Below are positions 50,287 through 59,997 of a stretch of 64,000 nucleotides of DNA, in pieces. The DNA lies in assembly GCA_965225915.1 (NCBI GenBank), contig OZ245326.1, forward strand, positions 1,860,001 through 1,924,000, in the 5' to 3' direction. The DNA is from JAAXHH01 sp965225915. Lineage in GTDB: Bacteria; JAAXHH01. Position numbers and translations under genes: made by a program. The notes beneath the pieces were generated by a model. That model ran no database searches. It saw nothing but the letters and a program-made list of their open reading frames with translations, and was not told the origin of the DNA. How positions within the stretch are numbered: position 1 is the first letter of the stretch; each line of letters opens with the position of its first letter.

Positions 50287-52056
50287 TCAATCTCCGTGGG
50301 CCGATTGCAGAAGGGCCTTTTCCTGATCCTTGAGTTCCATGTAGGTGGCCATGGCTTCGTTCAATTCGTTGCTGCGGCCTCCCTTTTCCATCTGCTTGAT
50401 CTGTTCCATGAGGCGGGTCATGCTTTCCTTGAGGTGTTTCTGCTTGATGCGAAGGATATGGTCCCGGGCTCTTTGCTCAAGGTGAATACCGGAGTCGGCC
50501 GTGTTGATCAGTTCTGTAATGACCCGCGCCGCCTCTTCGTTGTCGATGGAATCGATCAGACTGGAGGGGTCGAACTTCCCCCTATCGCCCATTTCCACGA
50601 AACTATGTTCGACGATCTTGCGGTACAGGGGGTTTTTGAAATCCTGGGGTTCCAGTTGTCTTTCGACGAGTTCGGCGATGGATGTGTCGTTCAGCATGAG
50701 TTGTACCAGGCCGCGTTCCACCAGCGCGTCGCCGCCACCCGGTTCCCGTGCGGGTTGAGGTGTTCGACGATCACGCTGGACGGCACCCGGGCTCCGCAGT
50801 TCCGAAGCCAGCAGACCCTGCAGCGCCGGAAACCGGCGTTCGGCTTCTTCCCGGTACCTTTCCCTGTGAACCAGGTTCGTGGTCTTCCTGATGAGATCGG
50901 TAAGCGTTCGAAAAACCTCTTCCCGGTCGACCGCTTCCTGGAGGTTGGACTGATGTCCCATGAAATCGGCGATTGAATCGGTCTGCTCGACGAGTTTAAG
51001 GAAACCGCCGGGGCCGTGTTTCCCCACGTAAGAATCGGGATCGTCGCCCTCCGGCAACCGCACGATCCGGGTCCAGAGACCAGATTCCACCAGTGGTTCG
51101 ATCGCGCGCCCGGTCGCCCTCAACCCGGCCTGGTCCGAATCGTAGACCAGGAACGCCTGCTGCGCGTACCGCGCCAGGAGCCTGGCCTGGTCCCGCGTCA
51201 GGGCCGTTCCGCACAGGGCGACCACCCCGTCGATACCGTGCTGGTACAGTCCGAGCAGGTCCATGTATCCTTCCACGACCAGTATCCGTCCCCGCTGCCG
51301 TACCGCGTCCCGGGCATGGTACAGCCCGTAGAGCACGTGGCTTTTGTGATAGATAGGGGATTCCGGTGAATTGAGGTACTTGGGTTGATCCTCATCGGAA
51401 AGCGCTCTCCCCCCGAACCCGACCACGCGGCCGCTCGGGGCGTGAATCGGAAAGACGAGCCGTTTCCTGAAGGCATCGTAGGTCCGCTGTCCGCTGGTCT
51501 TGGCCAGTCCGGCCTTGACCAGCAGGGCCGCATCGATGCCCTGTTTCCTGGCCGCGTTCAGCAGACCGTCCCAGGCGTCGGGCGCGTAACCGAGCGAAAA
51601 GGTCTTGATCGTCTCTTCCGACAGGCCCCGTTTCGAGGTATAGCGCCGCACGATCGAACCCAGGTCGCTGTTCAGAAGGCGGTCGTGGAAGAACCGGGCG
51701 GCAAACTGCGTCACGCGCGCGAGACTTTCCGCCTCGCTGCCGGCTTCGCGGTTCCGGTACGTATCCGGTATGGTGATGTTGAGGCGACTGGCGATGTGCC
51801 GAACCGATTCCACGAAGGCAACGTTCTCGTGTTCCATGAGAAAGGTGAATACGTTGCCTCCCTTGCCGCATCCGAAACAGTGGAAGATCTGGCGTTCCTG
51901 ATTGACGCTGAATGAGGGGGTCTTCTCGTTGTGGAACGGACACAGACCCAGGTAGTTTCTACCTGCTTTCCTCAGCGTGACGTAGTCGGAAACGACGTCC
52001 ACGATGTCCGCCTGTGAACGGATCGAATCGATGAGGTCGTCCGGTATCCGCGCCAA
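50287..52056 (-). CDS. dnaG: DNA primase DnaG
   Basis: A 589-aa primase that makes RNA primers for replication. The N-terminal CHC2 zinc finger has Cys39, His42, Cys60 and Cys63 (LCPFHNEKTPSFS, FHCFGCGKGG). The RNA-polymerase core includes FPIHAPSGRVVGFGGRAL, and the TOPRIM motif ILVVEGYMDLL is at about residue 256-266 with LVYDSDQAGLRA after it. The C-terminal helicase-binding part (about 430-589) is variable in sequence. Length is normal. It follows the redoxin gene, 49 bp downstream of it. Confidence 0.97.
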   Translation of the reverse strand: MARIPDDLIDSIRSQADIVDVVSDYVTLRKAGRNYLGLCPFHNEKTPSFSVNQERQIFHCFGCGKGGNVFTFLMEHENVAFVESVRHIASRLNITIPDTYRNREAGSEAESLARVTQFAARFFHDRLLNSDLGSIVRRYTSKRGLSEETIKTFSLGYAPDAWDGLLNAARKQGIDAALLVKAGLAKTSGQRTYDAFRKRLVFPIHAPSGRVVGFGGRALSDEDQPKYLNSPESPIYHKSHVLYGLYHARDAVRQRGRILVVEGYMDLLGLYQHGIDGVVALCGTALTRDQARLLARYAQQAFLVYDSDQAGLRATGRAIEPLVESGLWTRIVRLPEGDDPDSYVGKHGPGGFLKLVEQTDSIADFMGHQSNLQEAVDREEVFRTLTDLIRKTTNLVHRERYREEAERRFPALQGLLASELRSPGAVQRDRRTPQPAREPGGGDALVERGLVQLMLNDTSIAELVERQLEPQDFKNPLYRKIVEHSFVEMGDRGKFDPSSLIDSIDNEEAARVITELINTADSGIHLEQRARDHILRIKQKHLKESMTRLMEQIKQMEKGGRSNELNEAMATYMELKDQEKALLQSAHGD

Positions 52057-52105
52057 GGCTCTCTCCTCGTGAATGCCCGCCGGTTTCGGCCGGGCCTCAT
52101 GATCC

Positions 52106-52687
52106 TTACACCAGATCGCAAGCTTCGGGCGGCATCCAGTGTGCGTCCTGGTTCTCCCATTTTACGTTGCAGCCGATAGGGTTGGTGAGCGGCGTACGCA
52201 CGGGCCTGCCCGCCGTGAGGTCTTCAAGCGCCTCATCCAGGTCGTTGACCTTCATCCCGTTCGTGTCCCTGGGACTGTCGACCCCGCGACCGGTATAGAC
52301 AAGGCTGCGGTTCTGGTCGAAGACATAGAAGTGGGGCGTTCTGAGCGCACCGTACGCCCGCGCGGTTTCCTGGGACAGGTCGCGCAGGTAGGTCCAGGGA
52401 AAGCGATGGACATTCATGCGGGTGACCATGTGATCCAGGTCATCGTCGGGATGCGTAACTTCGCTGTTGGAATTGATCCCGACGAACCTGACGCCTCGGG
52501 ACGCGTACTTTTCCGCGGTCACGCGCGTAACCTCGTCAGATCCCGTCACGTACGGACAGTGGTTGCAGGTGAAGAACACCACCAGCGTTTCCGCACCGGC
52601 GAAATCGTCCGGGCCGTACGTCCTTCCGTCCGTCGACGGCAGCGAAAACCCCGGCGCGGATTCACCCAGTTGCAGCGTAAAGGCCAT
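52106..52687 (-). CDS. Redoxin/thioredoxin-like protein with CxxC
   Basis: A 193-aa protein of the AhpC/TSA-redoxin type. The start at 52687 has a strong AGGAGG upstream; the longer frame does not. LGESAPGFSLPSTDGR opens the fold, and VVFFTCNHCPYVTGS has a CNHC pair (Cys41, Cys44), then VRFVGINSNSE and YGALRTPHFYVFDQ. No signal peptide is seen. Family members are reductases or peroxidases, often annotated as thiol-disulfide oxidoreductases with a CxxC site. The partner is unknown. Confidence 0.88.
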   Translation of the reverse strand: MAFTLQLGESAPGFSLPSTDGRTYGPDDFAGAETLVVFFTCNHCPYVTGSDEVTRVTAEKYASRGVRFVGINSNSEVTHPDDDLDHMVTRMNVHRFPWTYLRDLSQETARAYGALRTPHFYVFDQNRSLVYTGRGVDSPRDTNGMKVNDLDEALEDLTAGRPVRTPLTNPIGCNVKWENQDAHWMPPEACDLV

Positions 52688-52786
52688 GATTGCTCCTCCT
52701 GATGAAACGAGAGACTTGGAAACGATGCGAATCGCCGTGTTAAGCGGTCCGGTCCGTGCCCGCACGGCGCCAATGCGCGCCTGCGC

Positions 52787-55228
52787 TCAATCCTTCATCT
52801 GCACTATAGTCACGCCGGTACCGCCCTCCCGCTGTTCGGCGAAATGGGATGATTTTACCAGAGGGTGGTATTGCAGAAACTCGTGGATCGCGCTGCTCAG
52901 GGCACCGGTACCCTTTCCATGCAGTATACGAATTTCACCCAGGTCATCAAGGGCGGTCTGATCGATGTAACGGTCCACGGCGTCGATGGCCTCCCTGGCT
53001 CGATATCCTCTTACATCCAGTTCCGAAAGGGGAACGCGGGGCCGGTCCACCTGTACTTTGACGGGATTCGAGGACGTTCTGCCGGATGCTTCCGAGGCCG
53101 GTTTATGGCGACTGACCTCGGATCGCCGCGCCGTGATCTCCATCCTGCCGGTCTGGATGCGGAGCCGGTCGCCCTGGTCCTGGAGCACCGTACCAGTCTG
53201 CCGCACCGATTCCACCCATACCTCGTCGCCTACCGATACGGATTGCCCGGGATTTTCAGGGACGGCAACCCGGGTGCCGGTGTCGACCGCAGGGGTTTCT
53301 GGATCGACGGAATCAAGCATGCTTTGGAGCAGTGCGCGCTGGTCCCTGACCGTATTGCGCGATTCCTCGACGATCCTTGACGAGGCCCGTTCCATGCGGA
53401 CGCTGGCCACCGCCTGGTCGATGGCGGTTTGGGCGTCTTTCAGCAACCGGTCCATTTTATCCCGGCTGGAAGCGATCAGGTCGCGCTCCTTCTGTTTGTA
53501 GGAAGCGATCTGGTTTTCGTAGGTCTTTTTCAGGGTGTCCAACTCTTCGCGAAGGTTGTCCGCCTGCTCCTGCGCGGAAACGAGCAGTTCGTGCTTCCGC
53601 TCAACGTCCATGATGACTTCATCCAGGCGCCGTTCGGCGGAACCCATGAAACGGGAGGTACGCTCGAGTACTTCTTCAGGCATGCCGAGTCTACTCCCGA
53701 TTTCGATGGCGTAGCTGGCGCCGGGAGTGCCCTGCCTGAACTGGTAGGACGGCGTTAGGGTTTCCACGTTGAAAACCATCGAACCGTTTACGACCCCTTC
53801 GGTTCGGGTGGCGAACGCCTTAAGCGCGTCGAAGTGGGTCGTGGCCGCCGTGACGGTTCCCCGCAAGGTAAGCGACTCCAGGATGGCCATGCCCATGGCC
53901 GCGCCCGCTGAAGGGTCCGTGCCGGCGCCCAGTTCGTCGATGAGCACCAGGGTACGTTCGTCGGCCTCTTCCAGTATGGTCCGGATATGTCCCAGGTGCG
54001 CCGAGAAGGTGCTGAGATTCGCCTCGATCGACTGTTCGTCCCCTATGTCCGCGAAGATGGTATCGAACACGGCAATTTCGCTGTCGTCATCCGCTGGAAT
54101 GTGCAGACCGGCCTGCGCCATCATACTCATGAGGCCGATCGCCTTCAGGGCGACCGTCTTGCCGCCCATGTTGGGACCGGTAATCACGAGCGTGTGCGCG
54201 CTGTCGCCGATTTCCAGGTTCAACGGAACGACGGATTCGCACTGGTCCGAAAGTTGAAGGATAGGGTGCCGGGCGTTGCGCAGGACAATGCGCCCGTCGG
54301 TATTCAACCGCGGCGGTGCGCCCTGGAGGTCGAGGGAGAGCAGAGCGGCGGCGTGATAGAAGTCGAGCTGACTCAGGAGACCGTAGGAAGCCGCTATGGC
54401 CTCCACCTGCTGGTGCACGAGGTCTGTCAGGGTTAACAGAATGCGTTCGATCTCCCGGCCTTCTTCCACGATCAGTTCGCGAAGCCGATTGTTGAATTCG
54501 ACGACGCCCATGGGCTCGACGAATACCGTGGCGCCGCTGGCGGACTGGTCGTGCACCACGCCGTTCACCTGGCCGCGGTGGTCCATGCGTACGGGGACCA
54601 CGTATCGCCCGTCCCGCATGGTTATGACCGGGTCCTGCAGCGACCGGGCGCCGGTATCGGACTGAATGAACTTCTGCAGCCAGTTCCGTGCGCGCTCCCG
54701 CATGGTCTGCTGATCCGCACGGATCCGGCGCAACGCGGGACTGGCGTGGTCGCGCATGTTTCCGTCGGCGTCGATCGCGTGCCCAATAGACGTTTCAATA
54801 TCCTGGAAATCTCCCAGGCCGGCCGTGAGGGACCCCACATGGGGGGCGGCGGACCCATCCCGCAGCCGCAAGCCGAATGCCCGCATGACGCGGCTTACCC
54901 GGAGGGTATCGGCCACGTCCAACAGCGCGTGGGGATCCAGCATGGCGCCGGCTACGCCGACCTGGTCCAGTGCCCTGCCGATGTCCTTGATACCCCGCAG
55001 GGGAACGGTTTCGTCCCGATCCAGGAATCCCCGCATCTCGGTGACGGTTTGCAGGTTCTTCTGGATTACGACGATCTCGTTACCAGGATCCAGGGATATC
55101 GCCCGGCGGTGTCCCGAAGCGGAAACCGTCCTTTCCGACACCATCGTCCTGACGGCGTCGAATTCCAGTACGTTCAGCGTATGGGAGGGTATTCCGGATT
55201 TCATATTCAATCGATCTTGTTGCGTCAT
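52787..55228 (-). CDS. mutS2: MutS2 family DNA-binding ATPase with Smr domain
   Basis: An 813-aa protein. Walker A is GPNMGGKTVALKA (about 351-363), followed by AVFDTIFADIGDEQSIEANL and LVLIDELGAGTDPSAGAAMG. A coiled-coil region (about 540-630) precedes the C-terminal Smr nuclease domain (about 735-813; LSELDVRGYRAREAIDAVDR, LHGKGTGAL). MutS2 lacks mismatch recognition and is tied to suppression of recombination and to rescue of collided ribosomes. It follows cvpA by 9 bp, a common order. Confidence 0.96.
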   Translation of the reverse strand: MTQQDRLNMKSGIPSHTLNVLEFDAVRTMVSERTVSASGHRRAISLDPGNEIVVIQKNLQTVTEMRGFLDRDETVPLRGIKDIGRALDQVGVAGAMLDPHALLDVADTLRVSRVMRAFGLRLRDGSAAPHVGSLTAGLGDFQDIETSIGHAIDADGNMRDHASPALRRIRADQQTMRERARNWLQKFIQSDTGARSLQDPVITMRDGRYVVPVRMDHRGQVNGVVHDQSASGATVFVEPMGVVEFNNRLRELIVEEGREIERILLTLTDLVHQQVEAIAASYGLLSQLDFYHAAALLSLDLQGAPPRLNTDGRIVLRNARHPILQLSDQCESVVPLNLEIGDSAHTLVITGPNMGGKTVALKAIGLMSMMAQAGLHIPADDDSEIAVFDTIFADIGDEQSIEANLSTFSAHLGHIRTILEEADERTLVLIDELGAGTDPSAGAAMGMAILESLTLRGTVTAATTHFDALKAFATRTEGVVNGSMVFNVETLTPSYQFRQGTPGASYAIEIGSRLGMPEEVLERTSRFMGSAERRLDEVIMDVERKHELLVSAQEQADNLREELDTLKKTYENQIASYKQKERDLIASSRDKMDRLLKDAQTAIDQAVASVRMERASSRIVEESRNTVRDQRALLQSMLDSVDPETPAVDTGTRVAVPENPGQSVSVGDEVWVESVRQTGTVLQDQGDRLRIQTGRMEITARRSEVSRHKPASEASGRTSSNPVKVQVDRPRVPLSELDVRGYRAREAIDAVDRYIDQTALDDLGEIRILHGKGTGALSSAIHEFLQYHPLVKSSHFAEQREGGTGVTIVQMKD

Positions 55229-55237
55229 CGATCACAG

Positions 55238-55855
55238 CTAACCCGGATCGGCGCACGTCTGCTGCAGGTCAGATTCACGCATCGGATATCGATCGACCAG
55301 CACGCCGGTCCGCTGCGTGGAACGCAGGTATTGCTCCAGTTGGTCCATGAAAGGCCGGGATCCGGGATCGACGCGGGTCATTACGGAATCGATGATGGCC
55401 GGGATGATGGACAGTGTCCGGGGCGCAAGGGACGATCGGTCCAACTGCGACCTGGCAGAATCGGTGAATGGCATGAGTACATAAAGGATCAACAGGAGGC
55501 TTGAGATGACGGATCCCCGCGCACCCCCTAGCAGAAAACCGGCCACGCGGCTGAACAGGGATTGTGAAGAACTCCGGAACGGTCGGCCAACCACACCGAT
55601 TACGGCGTTGACCAGCGCGAGAGAGATTCCGAGGCAGGCGAACAGGCTGAACCAGTGCAGCCATCCTGAAGAAACATTCGCCACGCGGCCCAGAATGTCG
55701 GAGACCAGGCCGAACTGGGTCAGTGAGATGACCACGGCGACGACGATACCCGTCAGGTCCAGCAGGCTTCTGGCAAAGCCCTTGCGAAAGCCTGTTGCCA
55801 TCTGGTATAAGACGAGTATCACGATGGCGATATCGATCCAGTTCATGGCATCCAA
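55238..55855 (-). CDS. CvpA-family membrane protein
   Basis: A 205-aa inner-membrane protein with four hydrophobic segments (IDIAIVILVLYQMATGF, LLDLTGIVVAVVISL, WFSLFACLGISLALVNAVIG, GSVISSLLLILYVLMPF), the plan of CvpA (colicin V production) proteins. A second ATG at 55846 (MNWIDIA) is also possible. In E. coli CvpA supports envelope and purine-linked functions, but its mechanism is unknown. It lies directly upstream of mutS2, as in many genomes. Confidence 0.87.
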   Translation of the reverse strand: MDAMNWIDIAIVILVLYQMATGFRKGFARSLLDLTGIVVAVVISLTQFGLVSDILGRVANVSSGWLHWFSLFACLGISLALVNAVIGVVGRPFRSSSQSLFSRVAGFLLGGARGSVISSLLLILYVLMPFTDSARSQLDRSSLAPRTLSIIPAIIDSVMTRVDPGSRPFMDQLEQYLRSTQRTGVLVDRYPMRESDLQQTCADPG

Positions 55856-55863
55856 AACACGGA

Positions 55864-55891
55864 AAGCCTCTCCGGGGTTTCGGAGAGGCTT
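55864..55891 (-). terminator. Stem-loop after yqeY, terminator-like
   Basis: Perfect 11-bp stem AAGCCTCTCCG/CGGAGAGGCTT with a 6-nt loop, followed on the minus strand by a T-rich stretch (TTTCCGTGTTTT). It lies in the 70-bp gap before cvpA and may stop or reduce read-through. Confidence 0.55.
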
Positions 55892-55925
55892 CGTAAAAGG
55901 ACCAGTGTTGCTCCCGAATTACGGA

Positions 55926-56372
55926 TCAACCGGTCAGGCATTCACGCACGATGTTATTGACGAGCTTGCCGTCCGCCTTGCCCTTTACACGAGGCATGAC
56001 CGCCCCCATGATCCTGCCCAGATCTCCAGGGCCGGTGGCGCCGGACTGTTCGATGACTTCCCGAACCACGGCTCTGATCTCTTCTTCGGAAAACTGTTCC
56101 GGAAGATACGACGCAAGGATCTTCAATTCTTCTTCGGCCTGCGTGACCAAGTCTCTTCGATCTCCCTTGACGGCGAACTCCAGTGCCTCTCTTCGGGTCT
56201 TGATCAGGGAGGCGACCGCTTCGATCGCTTCCTCATCCACCAGGTCGTTTCCCTTGGCGATTTCCCGGTTCTTAATCTGTGCGCGTATCATACGAACCAA
56301 ACCAAGGCGAACGGTTTCCCGGTTCCTGAGTGCCGACTTCATATCATCCGCCAAACGTTCTTTAAGCGACAT
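55926..56372 (-). CDS. yqeY: GatB/YqeY-domain protein
   Basis: A 148-aa protein with the YqeY fold: LADDMKSALRNRETVRLGLV, ALEFAVKGDRRDLVTQAEEE, LASYLPEQFSEEEIRAVVRE and GKLVNNIVRECLTG. The family shares the tail domain of GatB, and its function (possibly in tRNA-related amidation or quality control) is not settled. It follows rpsU, as is usual. Confidence 0.93.
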   Translation of the reverse strand: MSLKERLADDMKSALRNRETVRLGLVRMIRAQIKNREIAKGNDLVDEEAIEAVASLIKTRREALEFAVKGDRRDLVTQAEEELKILASYLPEQFSEEEIRAVVREVIEQSGATGPGDLGRIMGAVMPRVKGKADGKLVNNIVRECLTG

Positions 56373-56387
56373 GTCCCGCTCCGTCTA

Positions 56388-56585
56388 TCAGTATTTTTCC
56401 AACTGGAGCCGCTTCTGGTTCTTCCGCTTCGCCGCGTTCAACTTGCGCTTGCGTTTAGCGCTCGGCTTTTCAAAATGCTGATGCTTGCGTATTTCAGACA
56501 TGATGCCGACTTTTTCGCAAGTCTTGGTAAAACGCCGCAGGGCCTTTTCGAACGGTTCGCCTTCCCTGACACGTATACCTGGCAT
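56388..56585 (-). CDS. rpsU: 30S ribosomal protein S21
   Basis: A 65-aa basic protein, MPGIRVREGEPFEKALRRF to the end rich in Arg and Lys, matching S21, which aids translation initiation on the small subunit. The start at 56585 has a GGGGG-rich ribosome binding region upstream; an extended frame to 56648 has no support. It lies just before yqeY. Confidence 0.95.
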   Translation of the reverse strand: MPGIRVREGEPFEKALRRFTKTCEKVGIMSEIRKHQHFEKPSAKRKRKLNAAKRKNQKRLQLEKY

Positions 56586-56656
56586 CCTCTCACCCCCTCT
56601 CATGCTGCTCAAATCGGGTGAACCAAATTTATTTTCGTCTCTATTCAAACCTTCCT

Positions 56657-56685
56657 AATATGCCGTGCGTCGATGGAAAAAGCAA
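56657..56685 (-). promoter_or_regulatory. Possible rpsU promoter
   Basis: Minus-strand TTGCTT (56680-56685), 17-bp spacer and CATATT (56657-56662), 72 bp before the rpsU start. A moderate match. Confidence 0.35.
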
Positions 56686-56738
56686 GGACATAAATTGCTC
56701 CAGTCCCGATATATTCCGCTCACCTCTCCAATCTTCGC

Positions 56739-57083
56739 TCACGTGGCCAGTTCAGGCATTCTACGTCCCCCGAGCAGGTGCATATGGAGATGAAAAACGG
56801 TTTGTCCGCCGTCGGAACCGCAGTTGATGATCAGCCGGTATCCACCGGCGTCGACACCAACTTCCCGCGCGATCCTGTTTGCCATTCCCGTGAGCCGGCT
56901 CATAACTCCGGCTGTGTCGCTTCCGAGATCGGCGACCGTTTCGATATGCGTTCTCGGTACGACAAGGATATGCACCGGGGCCGCGGGGTTTATATCCCTG
57001 AAGGCCACGACGTGTTCGTCTTCGTGGACGAATTCGGTCGGCAGCGAACCGGCGGCGATACGGCAGAATAAACACTCGGACAT
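56739..57083 (-). CDS. HIT-family nucleotide-binding protein
   Basis: A 114-aa histidine triad hydrolase (HinT/PKCI type). MSECLFCRIAAG has a Cys pair (4, 7) that often binds zinc, and the triad is HLHMH (His98, His100, His102). The start at 57083 is preceded by GGAGG; upstream ATG codons are not in agreement with homologues. Enzymes of this family hydrolyse nucleoside phosphoramidates and related compounds. The physiological substrate is not known. Confidence 0.94.
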   Translation of the reverse strand: MSECLFCRIAAGSLPTEFVHEDEHVVAFRDINPAAPVHILVVPRTHIETVADLGSDTAGVMSRLTGMANRIAREVGVDAGGYRLIINCGSDGGQTVFHLHMHLLGGRRMPELAT

Positions 57084-57138
57084 GACATCGACCTCCATAG
57101 AAAGGGAATTTGCCACATGAAACCCAGGGTCCCACAGA

Positions 57139-57879
57139 TCAAGGTCGGGTGATATCCAGTGCCGCCATGAGCAGGGCCAGTCCCGCGATGGACGCCGTGT
57201 CGGAACGAAGGCGGGAGCGTCCCAGCGAAACCGTTTGTATGCCCGCTTCCCGGGCAACCGCGATCTCCTCCCGGGCGAAACCGCCTTCAGGACCTATCAT
57301 CATCAGGACGCGTTTCGTGTCCGGATTACGGCCCGTCGCCAGGGCCGTAATCCTTTTCTTTTCCTCCTCCCACGCGATCAGTGCCAGGTCGTAGGACGAT
57401 GCGTTCCGAACGACGTCCGCAAGGCTCATGACCGGGACGATGCGCGGCAGGCGGGCGCGCAGCGACTGCTTCATCGCGCTCAGGGCGATACGCCGCCAGC
57501 GGTCCATGCGTTGACCGCCCTCTTCGCCGCCGCCCGCGACCGTGCGGGAACTCTGCATGGGAACGATGGACGCGACCCCCAGTTCCGTTGCTTTTTCGAC
57601 GACCATGTCAAGCCGCGTCCCTTTGAGAAGCGCCGGTGCCAGCGTCACATCGACGGACTCGTCCTCGCGGTCCCTCCGCCGGTCCAGGATCTCGATTTCG
57701 ATCTCCGGCTTCATGCGGGTGAGAACGCCCTCGTAGATCCAGCCTTCGCCGTCCACGAAACGAACGGAGTCCCCGGGCTTCTTCCGCAATACACGCGTCA
57801 GGTGCTTCCGTTCGTCCGCATCGGCAACGAACGCCGAGTTCCCTTCGATCCGGTCCCGAGGTATGTAACCGTATTCCAT
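57139..57879 (-). CDS. rsmE: 16S rRNA (uracil-1498-N3)-methyltransferase RsmE
   Basis: A 246-aa SPOUT-fold methyltransferase that uses SAM to methylate U1498 of 16S rRNA. The SAM knot motif is MMIGPEGGF, followed by SLGRSRLRSDTASIAGLALL; the usual text is LG.RILRTETA, so the Ile-Leu-Arg-Thr-Glu-Thr part is changed but recognisable. The N-terminal PUA-like domain (about 1-70) binds RNA. It follows prmA by 26 bp. Confidence 0.92.
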   Translation of the reverse strand: MEYGYIPRDRIEGNSAFVADADERKHLTRVLRKKPGDSVRFVDGEGWIYEGVLTRMKPEIEIEILDRRRDREDESVDVTLAPALLKGTRLDMVVEKATELGVASIVPMQSSRTVAGGGEEGGQRMDRWRRIALSAMKQSLRARLPRIVPVMSLADVVRNASSYDLALIAWEEEKKRITALATGRNPDTKRVLMMIGPEGGFAREEIAVAREAGIQTVSLGRSRLRSDTASIAGLALLMAALDITRP

Positions 57880-57905
57880 AGGTTGCGCCGATCGCGGGGG
57901 CCACG

Positions 57906-58793
57906 CTATCCGGCCTTAAATCCGGCGACACCCGCCCACCATTCCCCCCGGGTTTCACGATCTAATACCGTAAACCCGTGATTTGACAGCGTGGTCTCGA
58001 AGGACCGGGCTTCCACGGTGAGCAAACCGGAAAGGATCAACCGGCCGCCGGGCTGTAGGCGACGGATAAAATCGGGAAGCAAGCCGGACAGGCTGGCGGT
58101 GTCGATATTTGAGACGATAATCCGGTAGCGACCGCTGACCGCGGGATGGTCCACGCGGCCGGCATGGACTTCAACCCGATTGGCCACCCCGTTCAGTCGA
58201 ATGTTTTCCCTGGCGTTCCCGATCGTCTCGGGATCGAGATCAATGCACGTTGCCCGGGACGCGCCCAGAAGGGCCGAGGTGATGGCCAGTACGCCAGACC
58301 CCGAACCGATGTCGAGCACGCAGTCTCCCGGACGTATCTGTTTTTCCAGGTGCCGCAGGCAAAGTTGTGTAGTCTCATGACCGCCGGTGCCGAACCCCGT
58401 GCCCGGGTTGATCCGAACTACGATAAGCCCATCTGTCCGGGATACCTCGGACCAGGGCGGAGCGACCAGGAGCCGGTCCGAAACCTGGTTGGGCATCACC
58501 TGTTTTTTCCATTTCCCGGACCAGTCGTCTTCGCAGATCCTCCGCGTTGTAATCCGGCAGTCACCGGATGCGAGACCGAGGCCCCGAAGATCCTCCCACA
58601 GATTGGAGATCCGGTCGAGCTTCTCAATCAATCCAGGATGGTCGGGCCAGAACCCGGTCACACGCTCGAACGCGCCGGTGAGTCCGCCCCCCGACTGAAC
58701 AACCCCGTTGGAACCCAATTCCCAGAACGCGTTGGCGATCGCTTCTTCCGTTTCGGGCGTTATGGCTATGGTAACTTCAACCCAGTGACGCAT
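57906..58793 (-). CDS. prmA: Ribosomal protein L11 methyltransferase
   Basis: A 295-aa SAM-dependent methyltransferase. The N-terminal recognition part is HWVEVTIAITPETEEAIANA, and the catalytic domain has VRINPGTGFGTGGHETTQL, the SAM motif VLDIGSGSGVLAI, then IVSNIDTASL in place of the typical NI. PrmA trimethylates L11. It lies 52 bp after dnaJ and before rsmE, the usual arrangement in heat-shock clusters of many bacteria. Confidence 0.93.
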   Translation of the reverse strand: MRHWVEVTIAITPETEEAIANAFWELGSNGVVQSGGGLTGAFERVTGFWPDHPGLIEKLDRISNLWEDLRGLGLASGDCRITTRRICEDDWSGKWKKQVMPNQVSDRLLVAPPWSEVSRTDGLIVVRINPGTGFGTGGHETTQLCLRHLEKQIRPGDCVLDIGSGSGVLAITSALLGASRATCIDLDPETIGNARENIRLNGVANRVEVHAGRVDHPAVSGRYRIIVSNIDTASLSGLLPDFIRRLQPGGRLILSGLLTVEARSFETTLSNHGFTVLDRETRGEWWAGVAGFKAG

Positions 58794-58845
58794 AAATGAG
58801 GAATGGGTGGGTGGCCGGAGGAGGCGAAAGCGAGTCTGCGACGGC

Positions 58846-59997
58846 TCAGTCGCCGAACAGTTCTTCCCTGATCCGGTTGAAAATCCTCCGGTCGTTGACT
58901 GGCGCCTTTCCGCTGTCCGACTGGGACAGCTCCTGGAAAAGTTCCTTATCCCGGCCGGTCAGTTTCGTCGGCGTCCAGACGATGACCTTAACGAGTTGGT
59001 CGCCTTGGCCGTACCCATTGAGATGGGACATGCCTTTGCCACGCAGGCGGAAAACCTTGCCGGACTGGGTGCCGGGAGGGATGGAGAGACGCACCTTGCC
59101 CGTAAGGGTCGGTACCTCTACCTGGTCGCCCAGTGCGGCTTGGCTGAAACTGAGGGGCATGACGTAAATGATGTCGTCATCCTGGCGTTCAAAAAACTCA
59201 TGGGGCTCCTGTTCGATGACGACGAGCACGTCACCCGCCGCTCCGCCACGGACACCGGCGTGTCCCTGTCCCTGCAGACGCATGTAATTCCCATCGCCGG
59301 CGCCGATCGGGATATCCACCTTGACCGTGACTGTTTTCATCGCTCTGCCCTGCCCTTCGCACGGGCTGCAGGGCCGGTCGATGGTCTTCCCCAGCCCCTG
59401 GCAATTCGGACAGGTCGTTACGTTCATCACGACGCCGAACAGGGATGACGCACGCTGATGGACCTGGCCCTGCCCCTGGCAGGTCGGACAGGTCCGAACG
59501 TCGTTACGGTCGGCGGCGCCGCTGCCCTGACAGCGGTCACAGGGCACATACCGCTTAATGCGAATCGTCTTGCTTACGCCCTGGCCCAGTTCCTCCAGGG
59601 CAAGCCTGAGGGTCACCCTGAGATCCGCGCCGCGTCCGTTCCCCCTTCCACGGTTCCGGCCGCCAAACAGGTCGCCGAATATGCTGCCCCCGAACAGGTT
59701 TCCCAGGATATCATCGAAGTCCCCGGCATGGGTGAAGTCAGTCCACTGGAAACCCCCCGACCCGAAGTCGCTCGCCACGCCCTGGTGCCCGAACCGGTCG
59801 TATCGCGTCCGCTTTTCCGGATCGCTGAGCACCTCGTAGGCTTCGGCGGCCGTCTTGAAGTTCTCTTCCGCCGCCTTGTCGCCCGGATTCCGGTCCGGAT
59901 GGTACTGCATGGCCAGCTTCCGGTATGCTTTCTTTATCTCGTCCTCGGATGCCGAGCGCGTCACGCCCAGGGTGTCGTAGTAGTCCTGTTTAGCCAT
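58846..59997 (-). CDS. dnaJ: Chaperone protein DnaJ
   Basis: A 383-aa type I J-protein. The start at 59997 (MAKQDYYDTLGV) overlaps the grpE stop by 8 bp. The J domain has HPD (33-35), then a Gly/Phe-rich segment (GGSIFGDLFGGRN), four zinc-finger motifs (CDRCQGSG, CPTCQGQG, CPNCQGLG, CSPCEGQG) and the C-terminal substrate-binding domains. It stimulates DnaK ATPase. dnaK itself is not in the window. Confidence 0.96.
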   Translation of the reverse strand: MAKQDYYDTLGVTRSASEDEIKKAYRKLAMQYHPDRNPGDKAAEENFKTAAEAYEVLSDPEKRTRYDRFGHQGVASDFGSGGFQWTDFTHAGDFDDILGNLFGGSIFGDLFGGRNRGRGNGRGADLRVTLRLALEELGQGVSKTIRIKRYVPCDRCQGSGAADRNDVRTCPTCQGQGQVHQRASSLFGVVMNVTTCPNCQGLGKTIDRPCSPCEGQGRAMKTVTVKVDIPIGAGDGNYMRLQGQGHAGVRGGAAGDVLVVIEQEPHEFFERQDDDIIYVMPLSFSQAALGDQVEVPTLTGKVRLSIPPGTQSGKVFRLRGKGMSHLNGYGQGDQLVKVIVWTPTKLTGRDKELFQELSQSDSGKAPVNDRRIFNRIREELFGD